This document shows, piece after piece, positions 34,699 to 42,550 of a stretch of DNA of 64,000 nucleotides. The position numbers and the translations under genes are program-made. Source of the DNA: Chitinophaga sp. CF418 (GTDB lineage: Bacteria; Bacteroidota; Bacteroidia; Chitinophagales; Chitinophagaceae); contig NZ_FRCN01000015.1 in the NCBI RefSeq assembly GCF_900142925.1, positions 186,001 to 250,000 of the forward strand, in the 5' to 3' direction. The notes beneath the pieces were generated by a model that was not told the origin of the DNA, did no database searches, and saw only the letters and a list, made by a program, of their open reading frames with translations. Each line of letters opens with the position of its first letter. Positions within the stretch are counted from its first letter, which is position 1.

Positions 34699-34753
34699 AT
34701 TGTTCTGTTCTTAGAATGGCATAAGTCAATTCAAAATTAACTTATAAATACGA

Positions 34754-36160
34754 TTATCCATGAATGGGAAGCGACACGATAAAACGGGTCTCTCCCGGTT
34801 TCGATTCTACATTCAGATAACCTTTATGCTGACGGACGATCTGCGATACAATATCCAGTCCCAGTCCTGTGCCTTTACCCGGATCTTTTGTTGTAAAGAA
34901 CGGATCGTATATTTTGGCAATAATATCTTCTGGTATACCGGGGCCATCATCGATAATGATGACTTTCAGACAGTCCTTGTCACGTTCAGTTTTGATAATG
35001 AGTTTTCCTCTCTTATTTTCCTCCATAGCATCCAGCGCATTATCGATCAGATTGGTCCACACCTGGTTCAGTTCCCCGATCAGTGCGCGAAGGGGAGGCA
35101 GCGTGGTATCATATTGTTCTACCAGTTCGATATTTCCTTTGCGCAACTTATACTGTAGAATGGAAAGTGTATTCCGGATGCCATCATGGATATTGGTAAG
35201 TTGTTTGTCATAGCCCTTATCCATGTGGGTGAATGATTTTACGGAACCTACCAGGTCTGCAATACGTTTAGATGCCTCCTCAATATCAGATACAATTTTT
35301 TCCGTAACCAAATTATTATTGATCCAGTTGAACACAGGAGAAATATCATTGGCGCCCAGTTGCTGTCTGAACTCATCGAGACGGTCTTTGGTAAACCCAA
35401 ATTCCACAAAATTCTCTGCCAGTTCCATGCTGTTTTCCACATTGAGTTCATCCAGCCACTCCGTTAATTCATCTTCTTTCTGAGAGCGCTGTACAAGTGT
35501 CAACGTGGATTGCTGTGACTTGTGTTGTGAAAGCACTTCAAACATTTTCTCCTTGACAAGATCAATAGCGGCTGCATCCATTCGGATCTCCATGATCCGC
35601 TTGAAGAACTCCGGCTGCAACTGCAGGTGTTTTTTCATGGAATGAGCGCCCCTTACAACGGCAGCCGCCGGATTATTCAGCTCATGGGCCAACCCTGCAG
35701 ACAATTTACCCAACGCCATCATTTTTTCACTTTGCCGCAGGAAAGAAGTATAGTCCCTCACACGGTTAGTCATAATATGTACGAGGGCCTGTGTCAGCTC
35801 AAAATGGTTGCGGATCAGTTCCTGTATTTTCTCAATGGGCAGATTGAGGACTACCGTATCTTCAATTACTTCTCCTGCAACCTGGTATACAGTTCCTCTG
35901 GAAAAAGGGAGATAGCCTACTATTTTGCCAGGTTCTACTATAAGCAATTCACGTAGCTCATTATGCTGCATCTGGCATATTCTCACAAGGCCGGATACAA
36001 TCAGCTGGGTGCCTTGCATCATGTCATCGACTTTGAACATATAAGTACCGGCAGGGTATTCTTTCCGCTCGCTATTGTCTATGAACCATTGCAACTGGTT
36101 GTCGGGAACGCCCTGAAGTGTCTCAATGGAGCGCATCCATTCAACGGTAATATTAGTCAT
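34754..36160 (-). CDS. Soluble histidine kinase with N-terminal cyclic-nucleotide-binding-like domain
   Basis: A 468-residue kinase without transmembrane segments. The first 130 or so residues form a CRP-like beta-roll (GTYMFKVDDMMQGTQLIVSGLVR, then ELLIVEPGKIVGYLPFS). HisKA contains the phospho-acceptor in SAGLAHELNNPAAAVVRG. HATPase shows IDNALDAM, IDDGPGIP, and DPGKGTGLGLDIVSQIV. There is a long helical region between (about 180-310). The next gene encodes a receiver-thioredoxin reductase, the likely partner. The roll lacks the usual RxS cAMP-phosphate signature, so the ligand may not be a cyclic nucleotide. Confidence 0.92.
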   Translation of the reverse strand: MTNITVEWMRSIETLQGVPDNQLQWFIDNSERKEYPAGTYMFKVDDMMQGTQLIVSGLVRICQMQHNELRELLIVEPGKIVGYLPFSRGTVYQVAGEVIEDTVVLNLPIEKIQELIRNHFELTQALVHIMTNRVRDYTSFLRQSEKMMALGKLSAGLAHELNNPAAAVVRGAHSMKKHLQLQPEFFKRIMEIRMDAAAIDLVKEKMFEVLSQHKSQQSTLTLVQRSQKEDELTEWLDELNVENSMELAENFVEFGFTKDRLDEFRQQLGANDISPVFNWINNNLVTEKIVSDIEEASKRIADLVGSVKSFTHMDKGYDKQLTNIHDGIRNTLSILQYKLRKGNIELVEQYDTTLPPLRALIGELNQVWTNLIDNALDAMEENKRGKLIIKTERDKDCLKVIIIDDGPGIPEDIIAKIYDPFFTTKDPGKGTGLGLDIVSQIVRQHKGYLNVESKPGETRFIVSLPIHG

Positions 36161-36413
36161 GGAAGGATGATTATTGGCCAGAAAGATACTTATAATTCGG
36201 CTACCTTCCCACAGTGATAGTTGTCGGATTTATGTCTAAATAGGTTTAAATACTCAAAACGGTGAGGCACTATAAACATGGTTCTCAAAAAACAGATCAT
36301 TCAACGGATCTGGTAATAACATCCAACGAGCATTATAAATAATGCCTGATTAATATAACTGCTGTCTCTAAAACGGGAAGCCGGTGTGCCTCCAATAGGA
36401 CATCCGGAAGTAT

Positions 36414-36576
36414 CAGCGGTTTGCAGGTGGAAACCACTGGCTTTAGCTATTGAAGTATGCTGACGCGCCCTGGTAGGGGTTAAATAAATATACCAATGCT
36501 CAACACGCCATCCTAATGCTATATAGCAAGGAACTTCAAAGAACTATAGCCAGTGGTCCCACCTGCAAAACCGCTG
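36414..36576. repeat. Long imperfect inverted repeat (arms about 43 bp) in an intergenic region
   Basis: Arms at 36414-36456 and 36533-36576 are nearly complementary. The left arm reads CAGCGGTTTGCAGGTGG then ACCACTGGCT and TTGAAGT; the right arm is its complement with a few mismatches and one-base indels. About 76 bp separate the arms. It lies in the 425-bp gap after the CRP-domain kinase gene starts and before the end of the esterase gene. The structure could be a MITE-like remnant, a structured RNA or an attenuating hairpin. No transposase gene or target duplication is visible; the rest of this gap shows nothing else I can name. Confidence 0.7.
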
Positions 36577-36585
36577 TAAAAAAAA

Positions 36586-37590
36586 CTACTTCAACGCATT
36601 CTTTAACTCACTCGCCGCATACCTCAAAGCAGACTGCACCGCCGGCACATCCGCGATCGGATTCAGCAAACCGTAATCGTGAATCATGCCCTGAACACGA
36701 ACAAGCGTAACCGGCACCCCTGCCTCATCCATTTTCCGCGCATACGCTTCGCCCTCATCCCTCAGCACATCATTTTCCGCTGTCTGCACCAATGTAGGCG
36801 GCAATCCCTTCAATTCTTCCACACCCGCCTGTAAAGGAGACGCATAGATCTCTTTACGCTGTGGTCCGTCGGGCATATAATTATCCCAGAACCAGATCAT
36901 CATATTCCTTGTCAGGAAACGGGAAGTCGCATACTGATGGTAGGAAACAGTATCGAAGTTCGCGTCGGTCACTGGCCAGAAAAGTACCTGGAATTTGATC
37001 TCAGGACCTTTTTTGTTCTTCGCCATTAATACAGTGGCCGCAGTCAGATTACCGCCGACGCTATTACCTACCACCGCCAGGCGTTTTCCATCAATATTCA
37101 GTTCCGCCCCATGCGCAGCGATCCATTTTGTAGCAGCATAGGCTTCATTGAGCGCTTGAGGATATTTCGCTTCAGGAGAACGGGTGTATTCCACAAATAC
37201 GGCAACAAGTCCGGAATGAACCACCAGGTCCCTGACAAAACGCTGGTGCGTAGGAAAATCTCCCAATACCCAGCCACCTCCATGAATGAACATGAAAGCA
37301 GGTAGTACGCCGGTCTGTCCCGCCGGACGTACGATGAACAGTTTTACACTCAATCCGTCCTCACTGATCGTTTTTTCAGTTACTTCCACTCCGGAAAGAT
37401 CCACTTCCACGGATTTTTGAGCTCCTTCCAGTACTTTACGGGCATCGCCAGGCGTCATTGTTTCCATAGGATCACCGCCGGCACTGTTTAACACATTTAA
37501 AAAGGCTTTGATGCGTGTATCAATAGCCGGGTCGATAGCAGGGTCTAACACAGCAATAGTGTCGCCAACAGCAATTAAATGTTCGGTCAT
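36586..37590 (-). CDS. Alpha/beta-hydrolase esterase, hormone-sensitive-lipase (HSL) family
   Basis: A 334-residue esterase. The oxyanion-hole motif is in MFIHGGGWVLGDF, the nucleophile Ser in VVGNSVGGNLTAA, the Asp in TAENDVLRDEGEAYA and the His in IHDYGLLNP. These are the landmarks of the HSL (family IV) esterases, which hydrolyse short acyl esters. It has no signal peptide, so acts in the cytosol. The gene is 129 bp downstream of an AraC-type regulator on the same strand, and may be its target. Confidence 0.92.
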   Translation of the reverse strand: MTEHLIAVGDTIAVLDPAIDPAIDTRIKAFLNVLNSAGGDPMETMTPGDARKVLEGAQKSVEVDLSGVEVTEKTISEDGLSVKLFIVRPAGQTGVLPAFMFIHGGGWVLGDFPTHQRFVRDLVVHSGLVAVFVEYTRSPEAKYPQALNEAYAATKWIAAHGAELNIDGKRLAVVGNSVGGNLTAATVLMAKNKKGPEIKFQVLFWPVTDANFDTVSYHQYATSRFLTRNMMIWFWDNYMPDGPQRKEIYASPLQAGVEELKGLPPTLVQTAENDVLRDEGEAYARKMDEAGVPVTLVRVQGMIHDYGLLNPIADVPAVQSALRYAASELKNALK

Positions 37591-37719
37591 ATAGTTATCT
37601 TTTTATGGGTTTAATAATACGGGTACCCACAAATCTATCGCATAGATATACTGGCGTCAATGGCAGAATGACGGCGTCCGTTGTATAATTACGGGTAAAA
37701 GAATGGATGAGCAGGGTAC

Positions 37720-38625
37720 TCAGTCGTGCGCTGCAGCAACAAGATCTGTTATCAGCCCTTTCTTGAAACTGGAGAAGTTCATACCAGAGTTATTCTTGAA
37801 GTATTTACTGAAATGAGAATGATCCTCAAACCCGAGCAGATAAGCAATTTCTTTCATACTCACATTTGAATGCAGCGCCTGTCTTTTGGCCTCCATGATA
37901 ATATGCTGTTGGATATGTGAACTGGCTGGTGTGCCCGTAATCTTTTTAACAATACGGTTCAGGTGATTGGCCGTCACAAAAAGTTCTCCGGCATAATCCG
38001 CCACAAATTTCATGGTCCTGAAATGCACTTTTACCAGGGCGATGAATTTCTGTACCAGCTCAATTTCCTTGGATTGGGCCTGTTCATATACCCTGAGTTG
38101 CAGTTTGCGGGTGATATAGATCACCAGTATATTCAGCAGTCCCGCCAGTATTTCCGAACGTAAAAGATAATGATGTGTATATTCCTTTTCCATTTTCTCC
38201 ATCAGGTCTTCCATTTCATCCTTCATTTCGTCATCGGCTTTTATGGCCGGTATACTCATGCCATAAATGTTGGTATCCAGCCAGGCGCTGTTTATTGTAT
38301 AGGTGGCCCAGCGATAGATAAAATCCTGCGAAAAGGAAATATAATATCCTTCAGCAGCTCCCGGCAGCCGGCAGATCCTCACCTGCCCCGGAGTAAGACA
38401 GTAGATCATATTATGCCCGACAGAATGCTGAACAGTATCGATAGTGATCTGCCCTTTTCCTGTCTTGAACCAGATGATCTCAAAATGTTGCAGTCTCTCA
38501 GGTTGTTCATTCAGGCAGAGCCCCTTACGTTTCATTTCTTCCAGTGTATGTATCTCAAAATAACTGTTCCTTTCGGCCTTGACATGCAGGGATGCATCGG
38601 GTAACACGTATGTAGTGGCGTTCAT
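37720..38625 (-). CDS. AraC-family transcriptional regulator
   Basis: A 301-residue protein with an N-terminal cupin-like ligand domain (about 20-150) and two helix-turn-helix motifs at the C terminus (about 190-295). The AraC signature is seen in FVTANHLNRIVKKITGTPASSHI and MKEIAYLLGFEDHSHFSKYFKNNSGMNFSSFK. The inducer is unknown. Upstream lies a candidate -24/-12 promoter on the same strand, with palindromic sites for a possible sigma-54 activator further up. Confidence 0.93.
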   Translation of the reverse strand: MNATTYVLPDASLHVKAERNSYFEIHTLEEMKRKGLCLNEQPERLQHFEIIWFKTGKGQITIDTVQHSVGHNMIYCLTPGQVRICRLPGAAEGYYISFSQDFIYRWATYTINSAWLDTNIYGMSIPAIKADDEMKDEMEDLMEKMEKEYTHHYLLRSEILAGLLNILVIYITRKLQLRVYEQAQSKEIELVQKFIALVKVHFRTMKFVADYAGELFVTANHLNRIVKKITGTPASSHIQQHIIMEAKRQALHSNVSMKEIAYLLGFEDHSHFSKYFKNNSGMNFSSFKKGLITDLVAAAHD

Positions 38626-38654
38626 AAAATGAGGTTTCAGTTCAATTGATAGTG

Positions 38655-38670
38655 TGCTAATCTGGTGCCA
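38655..38670 (-). promoter_or_regulatory. Candidate sigma-54 promoter for the AraC gene
   Basis: On the minus strand the sequence TGGCACCAGATTAGCA keeps the invariant GG (-24) and GC (-12) with the correct 10-bp spacing; only one base departs from TGGCAC-N5-TTGC. It is 30 bp from the AraC start. A sigma-54 activator is encoded divergently 260 bp away. Function is inference. Confidence 0.5.
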
Positions 38671-38722
38671 TGCTATAAGTTGTTGAATCGTATGTTATTA
38701 TATGATTAGGCGCCTAAAATTC

Positions 38723-38740
38723 TTAGTCATATATGACTAA
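38723..38740. promoter_or_regulatory. Perfect 18-bp palindrome, candidate enhancer site 1
   Basis: TTAGTCATATATGACTAA is a perfect palindrome. It shares the TCATATATGA core with the site at 38828-38845; their centres are 105 bp apart, close to ten helical turns. A third partial core (TCATATAT) sits near 38801. They probably bind the adjacent AAA+ activator or AraC protein. Confidence 0.6.
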
Positions 38741-38827
38741 TTGACCGGTCTATTATTGTTATTTCAGGATTCGCCAGTCTACAGCTGCTTAGAGGCCTGC
38801 TCATATATCGCTGATTCCTTTGCCGGG

Positions 38828-38845
38828 TTGTTCATATATGAACAA
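38828..38845. promoter_or_regulatory. Perfect 18-bp palindrome, candidate enhancer site 2
   Basis: TTGTTCATATATGAACAA is a perfect palindrome with the same 10-bp core as the first site. It lies about 40 bp upstream of the sigma-54 activator gene, a natural place for autoregulation. Confidence 0.6.
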
Positions 38846-38883
38846 TTGTATGAGCTTTTTGTTAATTAACGGAGTATGCGTCA

Positions 38884-41175
38884 ATGTTTTATGAGAATGG
38901 TACACCACTTGCTGAGTTCACCATGCCGTTTTTCACCCTCACAAAGCCAACTATAATTATGGGCCTGCAAAAATCTGACATGCCACAGGAGTTGCCAGAT
39001 ATCGTGGAAATATCTGGCAGAGACGATATTATGCTGACAAGAGTACTGTTATCACTTACTACAGATATAGCCAGGTTGCTCTCTGTCAGTCATACAATAG
39101 CCAGCCCTGAAGAAAAGCAAAAACTCATCCACATTATTAAGAAATCTTTACAAACCTTCCTCCGGTTCTCTGATATCGCTATTGTCCAGTATGATCTTAG
39201 GAAATATGTTTATAAGGTTTTCCTGGAGGATTGTGAAAAGGTCCGGCAACACGATGATTTTGAGATGATGGCCTCCGGGGAGTATCCGCTGGGAGATGGA
39301 TTGCACAATGTGCTGATGCAATCGGAAACGGCTGTACTATTTTCCGTGCCTGAGCTGCAAAAGCAGGGAGCTATCCAATTCGATTTCCTCCATGCAGCAG
39401 GTATTGCGGAAATAGCAGGTATACGGCTCATGCATAACAATGAGGTGTTTGCAGGAATGGCGCTCTTATCAGAAACTCCGGATTCATTTTCTAAGGAAGA
39501 TCTGCGCCAGATAGAGCGTTTCTCCTATCACCTCTCAGGCTCCCTGGCAAATATACTCACCAATGAGGCTATCCGGCAGCGGGAAAAAGAAAAGGAAATT
39601 CTGCTTTCGCTTAGTGCGGACATCGCCAGAATGAGAGGAATGGGTGATCTGATCACTGTTCTGCGACACAGGCTGAAAAGTATCTTTCATTTCAATGATA
39701 TTACTATTAGTCTCCTTGGCAGCGACAAAGACCACTTTAAAGTGATAGTAGAAGACACAGCAGAGATACGTTCATCCCATCCTGCTTACCAGGGGCTCGT
39801 TTTCGCAGAATACCCTGTGGCTGATGGTGTTCATGATATACTGCTGGCCTCAGACAGCCCTCAGGTCTTTGATGTTGGGCAAGTGCTCATGGATTGTCCC
39901 ATTAAACATGCCGGTTTTCAATTCATTTATGAACACGGCATTAAAGAGTTAGCCGGTGTAAAGCTGGTGAATCAGAATGAGGAAATAGGTTTTTTAATGA
40001 TACTTTCTGAAGAAAGGAATGCTTTCCGGGATACAGACCTGCGTTTATTGCAGGGGATCTCAGATCAGCTGGCGGTAGCATTGGCCAATATCCTCGCTGA
40101 TGAAAGGATAAAACAACAGTTGAAGGAAATCAAAGGATATAAAGAGAAACTGGAAGAGGAGAAGTTGTACCTGCAGGAGGAAATTAGCAGCGGGTATACT
40201 TACAGGGATATTATAGGTGCAGGACCGGAGATGCAACAGGTATTCTATATGTTATCCCAGGTGTCTGTTTCCCAGAGTACCGTGTTAATACTTGGAGAAA
40301 CAGGCACCGGAAAGGAATTGATCGCGCGAGCCATTCATAATTCCTCCCCTCGCAGAGATCAACTGATGGTAAAAGTCAACTGTGCGACATTGCCACCTAA
40401 CCTTATCGAGAGTGAATTGTTCGGACATGAAAAAGGTAGCTTTACCGGTGCCCTTGAACGCAGGATTGGAAAATTTGAACTGGCTAATCATGGCACCTTG
40501 TTTCTGGATGAAATAGGTGAATTACCTCCGGGACTTCAGGTAAAACTGTTGCGCGCTATACAGGAAAAAGAGATTGAAAGGGTAGGAGGCAAGAATACTA
40601 TTAAGATAGATGTCAGGATCATTGCCGCAACAAACCGTAATCTACAGAAAGAAGTGGCGGAAGGTCGTTTTCGGAGCGATCTGTTCTACCGGCTGAATGT
40701 ATTCCCCATAGTATTGCCTCCACTCCGGGAACGGAAAGAAGACATACCATTACTGGTGGCTCATTTTATTGACCGTTTCGCCCGTACTGCCGGTAAGAAA
40801 AATGTTCGCTTATCGAGTACGGCCATGAAGCAACTGCAAGCATATAACTGGCCGGGTAATGTCCGCGAGCTGGAACATGTGCTGGAAAGAAGCATATTGC
40901 TCATGCAGGGCAATATTATCAGGGAAGTTCATTTATCCTCTCCACAAGCGGGGGCAGAAAATAGAACAAAAGCAGATGAGGATTACAGCAGAAAGCTAAT
41001 GGAAGTTGAACGGGATTATATCCTGGGAGTACTGAATAAGTGCAGCGGAAAAGTATTCGGGCCAGGAGGTGCGGCAGAGATATTAGGACTGCACGTATCA
41101 ACCCTGAACCACCGGATCAGGAAATTGGGTATTCACAAAGAGCATAAGTATTTTATAAAAGTGTCACAGCACTAA
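38884..41175 (+). CDS. Sigma-54-dependent activator with tandem GAF domains (FhlA/NorR-like)
   Basis: A 763-residue enhancer-binding protein. Two GAF-like sensor domains occupy about 65-230 and 240-400, and they resemble one another (VLLSLTTDIARL and ILLSLSADIARM open each). A coiled linker is followed by the AAA+ domain (about 440-680) with Walker A LGETGTGKELIARAIH, the sigma-54 contact loop in the variant GSFTGA, Walker B GTLFLDEIGE, and AYNWPGNVRELEHV. A Fis-type helix-turn-helix ends the protein (AAEILGLHVSTLNHRIRKLGI). There is no receiver, so a small ligand is the likely signal. Probable targets are the divergent AraC gene and perhaps the genes downstream. Confidence 0.93.
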   Translation: MFYENGTPLAEFTMPFFTLTKPTIIMGLQKSDMPQELPDIVEISGRDDIMLTRVLLSLTTDIARLLSVSHTIASPEEKQKLIHIIKKSLQTFLRFSDIAIVQYDLRKYVYKVFLEDCEKVRQHDDFEMMASGEYPLGDGLHNVLMQSETAVLFSVPELQKQGAIQFDFLHAAGIAEIAGIRLMHNNEVFAGMALLSETPDSFSKEDLRQIERFSYHLSGSLANILTNEAIRQREKEKEILLSLSADIARMRGMGDLITVLRHRLKSIFHFNDITISLLGSDKDHFKVIVEDTAEIRSSHPAYQGLVFAEYPVADGVHDILLASDSPQVFDVGQVLMDCPIKHAGFQFIYEHGIKELAGVKLVNQNEEIGFLMILSEERNAFRDTDLRLLQGISDQLAVALANILADERIKQQLKEIKGYKEKLEEEKLYLQEEISSGYTYRDIIGAGPEMQQVFYMLSQVSVSQSTVLILGETGTGKELIARAIHNSSPRRDQLMVKVNCATLPPNLIESELFGHEKGSFTGALERRIGKFELANHGTLFLDEIGELPPGLQVKLLRAIQEKEIERVGGKNTIKIDVRIIAATNRNLQKEVAEGRFRSDLFYRLNVFPIVLPPLRERKEDIPLLVAHFIDRFARTAGKKNVRLSSTAMKQLQAYNWPGNVRELEHVLERSILLMQGNIIREVHLSSPQAGAENRTKADEDYSRKLMEVERDYILGVLNKCSGKVFGPGGAAEILGLHVSTLNHRIRKLGIHKEHKYFIKVSQH

Positions 41176-41203
41176 ACAGCATTACAAATCTGATAAAGCT
41201 GCA

Positions 41204-41236
41204 GCCGTCCGGTCACAGGGCGGCTTTTATTTTTTT
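41204..41236 (+). terminator. Terminator after the sigma-54 activator
   Basis: A 7-bp stem (GCCGTCC with GGGCGGC, one wobble) with a short loop is followed by a long T-rich run. Confidence 0.8.
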
Positions 41237-41317
41237 CTCTCCCGCATAAGGGTATACATCACCCATTGTGTTGTTATAGTAAAGACTGCGTGTTAATTAC
41301 TATTTAATGACTGACCT

Positions 41318-41440
41318 ATGGAATATGAAGAACATCAGAAGCATGAGATACTTGCAAAAATGCTGTGCTACCTGGTGCTGCCTTTTTTAAGTTTTATGTT
41401 TATCGCAATCATAGCTATTCTTATTTATTCGCTCTCTTAA
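41318..41440 (+). CDS. 40-residue single-helix membrane peptide
   Basis: This reading frame runs from ATG 41318 to TAA 41440 and ends 9 bp before the radical SAM start. The first 15 residues are charged (MEYEEHQKHEILAKM); the rest is one hydrophobic helix (CYLVLPFLSFMFIAIIAILI) ending in YSLS. It resembles small single-pass membrane proteins. Position directly before a radical SAM/SPASM gene on the same strand suggests a common transcript. It could be a helper membrane peptide or, less likely, a peptide substrate; it has no clear leader/core layout. No ribosome binding site stands out, which is normal in this phylum. Confidence 0.55.
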   Translation: MEYEEHQKHEILAKMLCYLVLPFLSFMFIAIIAILIYSLS

Positions 41441-41449
41441 GCAACATTC

Positions 41450-42547
41450 ATGTATACCACTGCCGACTATATGTCACGGGCCACAAGGTTCGTGCGCAAC
41501 CAGCTACAGCCTACTTCGAAGAAGTTATCTACCCTGATGCTCTATGCTACAGATCTATGCCAGTCACGCTGCAAGCATTGCCTGATATGGGCAAAGAGAC
41601 CGGTTGTACATCTTCCGATGGAGAAGATTGTGGAAATCATGCAGAGTGACTGTATCAGCAAATCTACCAATATAGGCCTGGAAGGAGGCGAATTCCTGCT
41701 GCATCCGCAGGCTTTTGAGATTTTACACTGGTTCAGCAGATTTCATCCTTCATATGATCTTTTATCAAATTGCCTGGACCCCGCAAAAGTAATTAAAGCG
41801 GCAAAAGAATATGCCCCCAAACGCTTGTTCATTTCCCTGGATGGTAACAAAGAAACGTATCAGTTCATGCGGGGTAAGGACGGCTATGATAAAGTGTTAC
41901 GTGTGATCAAAGAGCTGCATAAAGAGCAGGATATTTCCGTAATGTTCACATTGTCACCTTATAACAGTTTTGACGACCTGCGCCATGTAATGCAGGTGTG
42001 TGCTGAATATGGAACAGATCTTCGGATTGGCATTTACAATAATATCTCTTACTTCGATACAGTAGAAACAGCGCACACTGAAAATGTCATAGCCAGTGAA
42101 GTATCTGCTGCTACTGCCGACCGCCTTGAAATACCAGTGGATATTATTCACAGCCTGCAGAGATTTGACGAGAACCTTGATTTCCTACAACTGTATAAAT
42201 ACTGGCAGCAGGGTGAATTGAAAATGCCTTGTTATTCTATTTTCGATAGCCTTGTAGTACTGCCAAACGGAGATGTTCCCATTTGTCAGAATCTGGACCT
42301 GAAGCTGGGAAATATCTATAACCATTCACTCGATCATATCTTTAATGATGCCGCTACCAACGCTGCACAAAAGCATCACTGTCATAACTGTAATGGTTGC
42401 TGGATCAACTTCCATCGTAAATACGATATTACGTTGCTCCGGCAATCAGAACGGTTACTGGGTAACCTGATCACAGAGAAATTGTTTGGAGACTATCAAT
42501 GGAATAAACAAAAAGAGACTTTTAAAACTGTAATGGCTAAAGTGTAG
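41450..42547 (+). CDS. Radical SAM protein with SPASM-like C terminus
   Basis: A 365-residue radical SAM enzyme. The [4Fe-4S] motif CxxxCxxC is CQSRCKHC with Cys37, Cys41 and Cys44. The GGE motif follows (GLEGGEFLLHP), then SLDGNKETYQFMRGKDGYDKV, typical of the SPASM group. The C-terminal region has Cys in MPCYSIFDSLVVLPNGDVPICQNLDLKLGNIYN (read in parts) and CHNCNGC, enough for an auxiliary cluster. SPASM enzymes often modify ribosomal peptides or enzymes, but this one lacks a RiPP recognition domain at the N terminus. A small membrane peptide precedes it and a Gfo/Idh gene follows 3 bp after its stop. Confidence 0.9.
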   Translation: MYTTADYMSRATRFVRNQLQPTSKKLSTLMLYATDLCQSRCKHCLIWAKRPVVHLPMEKIVEIMQSDCISKSTNIGLEGGEFLLHPQAFEILHWFSRFHPSYDLLSNCLDPAKVIKAAKEYAPKRLFISLDGNKETYQFMRGKDGYDKVLRVIKELHKEQDISVMFTLSPYNSFDDLRHVMQVCAEYGTDLRIGIYNNISYFDTVETAHTENVIASEVSAATADRLEIPVDIIHSLQRFDENLDFLQLYKYWQQGELKMPCYSIFDSLVVLPNGDVPICQNLDLKLGNIYNHSLDHIFNDAATNAAQKHHCHNCNGCWINFHRKYDITLLRQSERLLGNLITEKLFGDYQWNKQKETFKTVMAKV

Positions 42548-42550
42548 CAC

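Noticed and set aside
34754..36160. The CRP-domain protein as a CRP-type transcription factor
   Set aside because: It has HisKA and HATPase domains in place of a helix-turn-helix.
36516..36710. A 64-codon frame covering the right arm of the inverted repeat
   Set aside because: It runs antisense into the end of the esterase gene and has low-complexity Ser/Thr/His content without homology.
41318..41440. The 40-residue peptide as a typical RiPP precursor
   Set aside because: It is a hydrophobic helix without a leader/core boundary, and the radical SAM protein has no peptide-recognition domain at its N terminus. A substrate role is kept only as a minor possibility.
41365..41649. A 94-codon frame overlapping the small peptide and radical SAM genes
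   Set aside because: It is out of frame with both; the peptide frame at 41318-41440 and the radical SAM frame have clear features.
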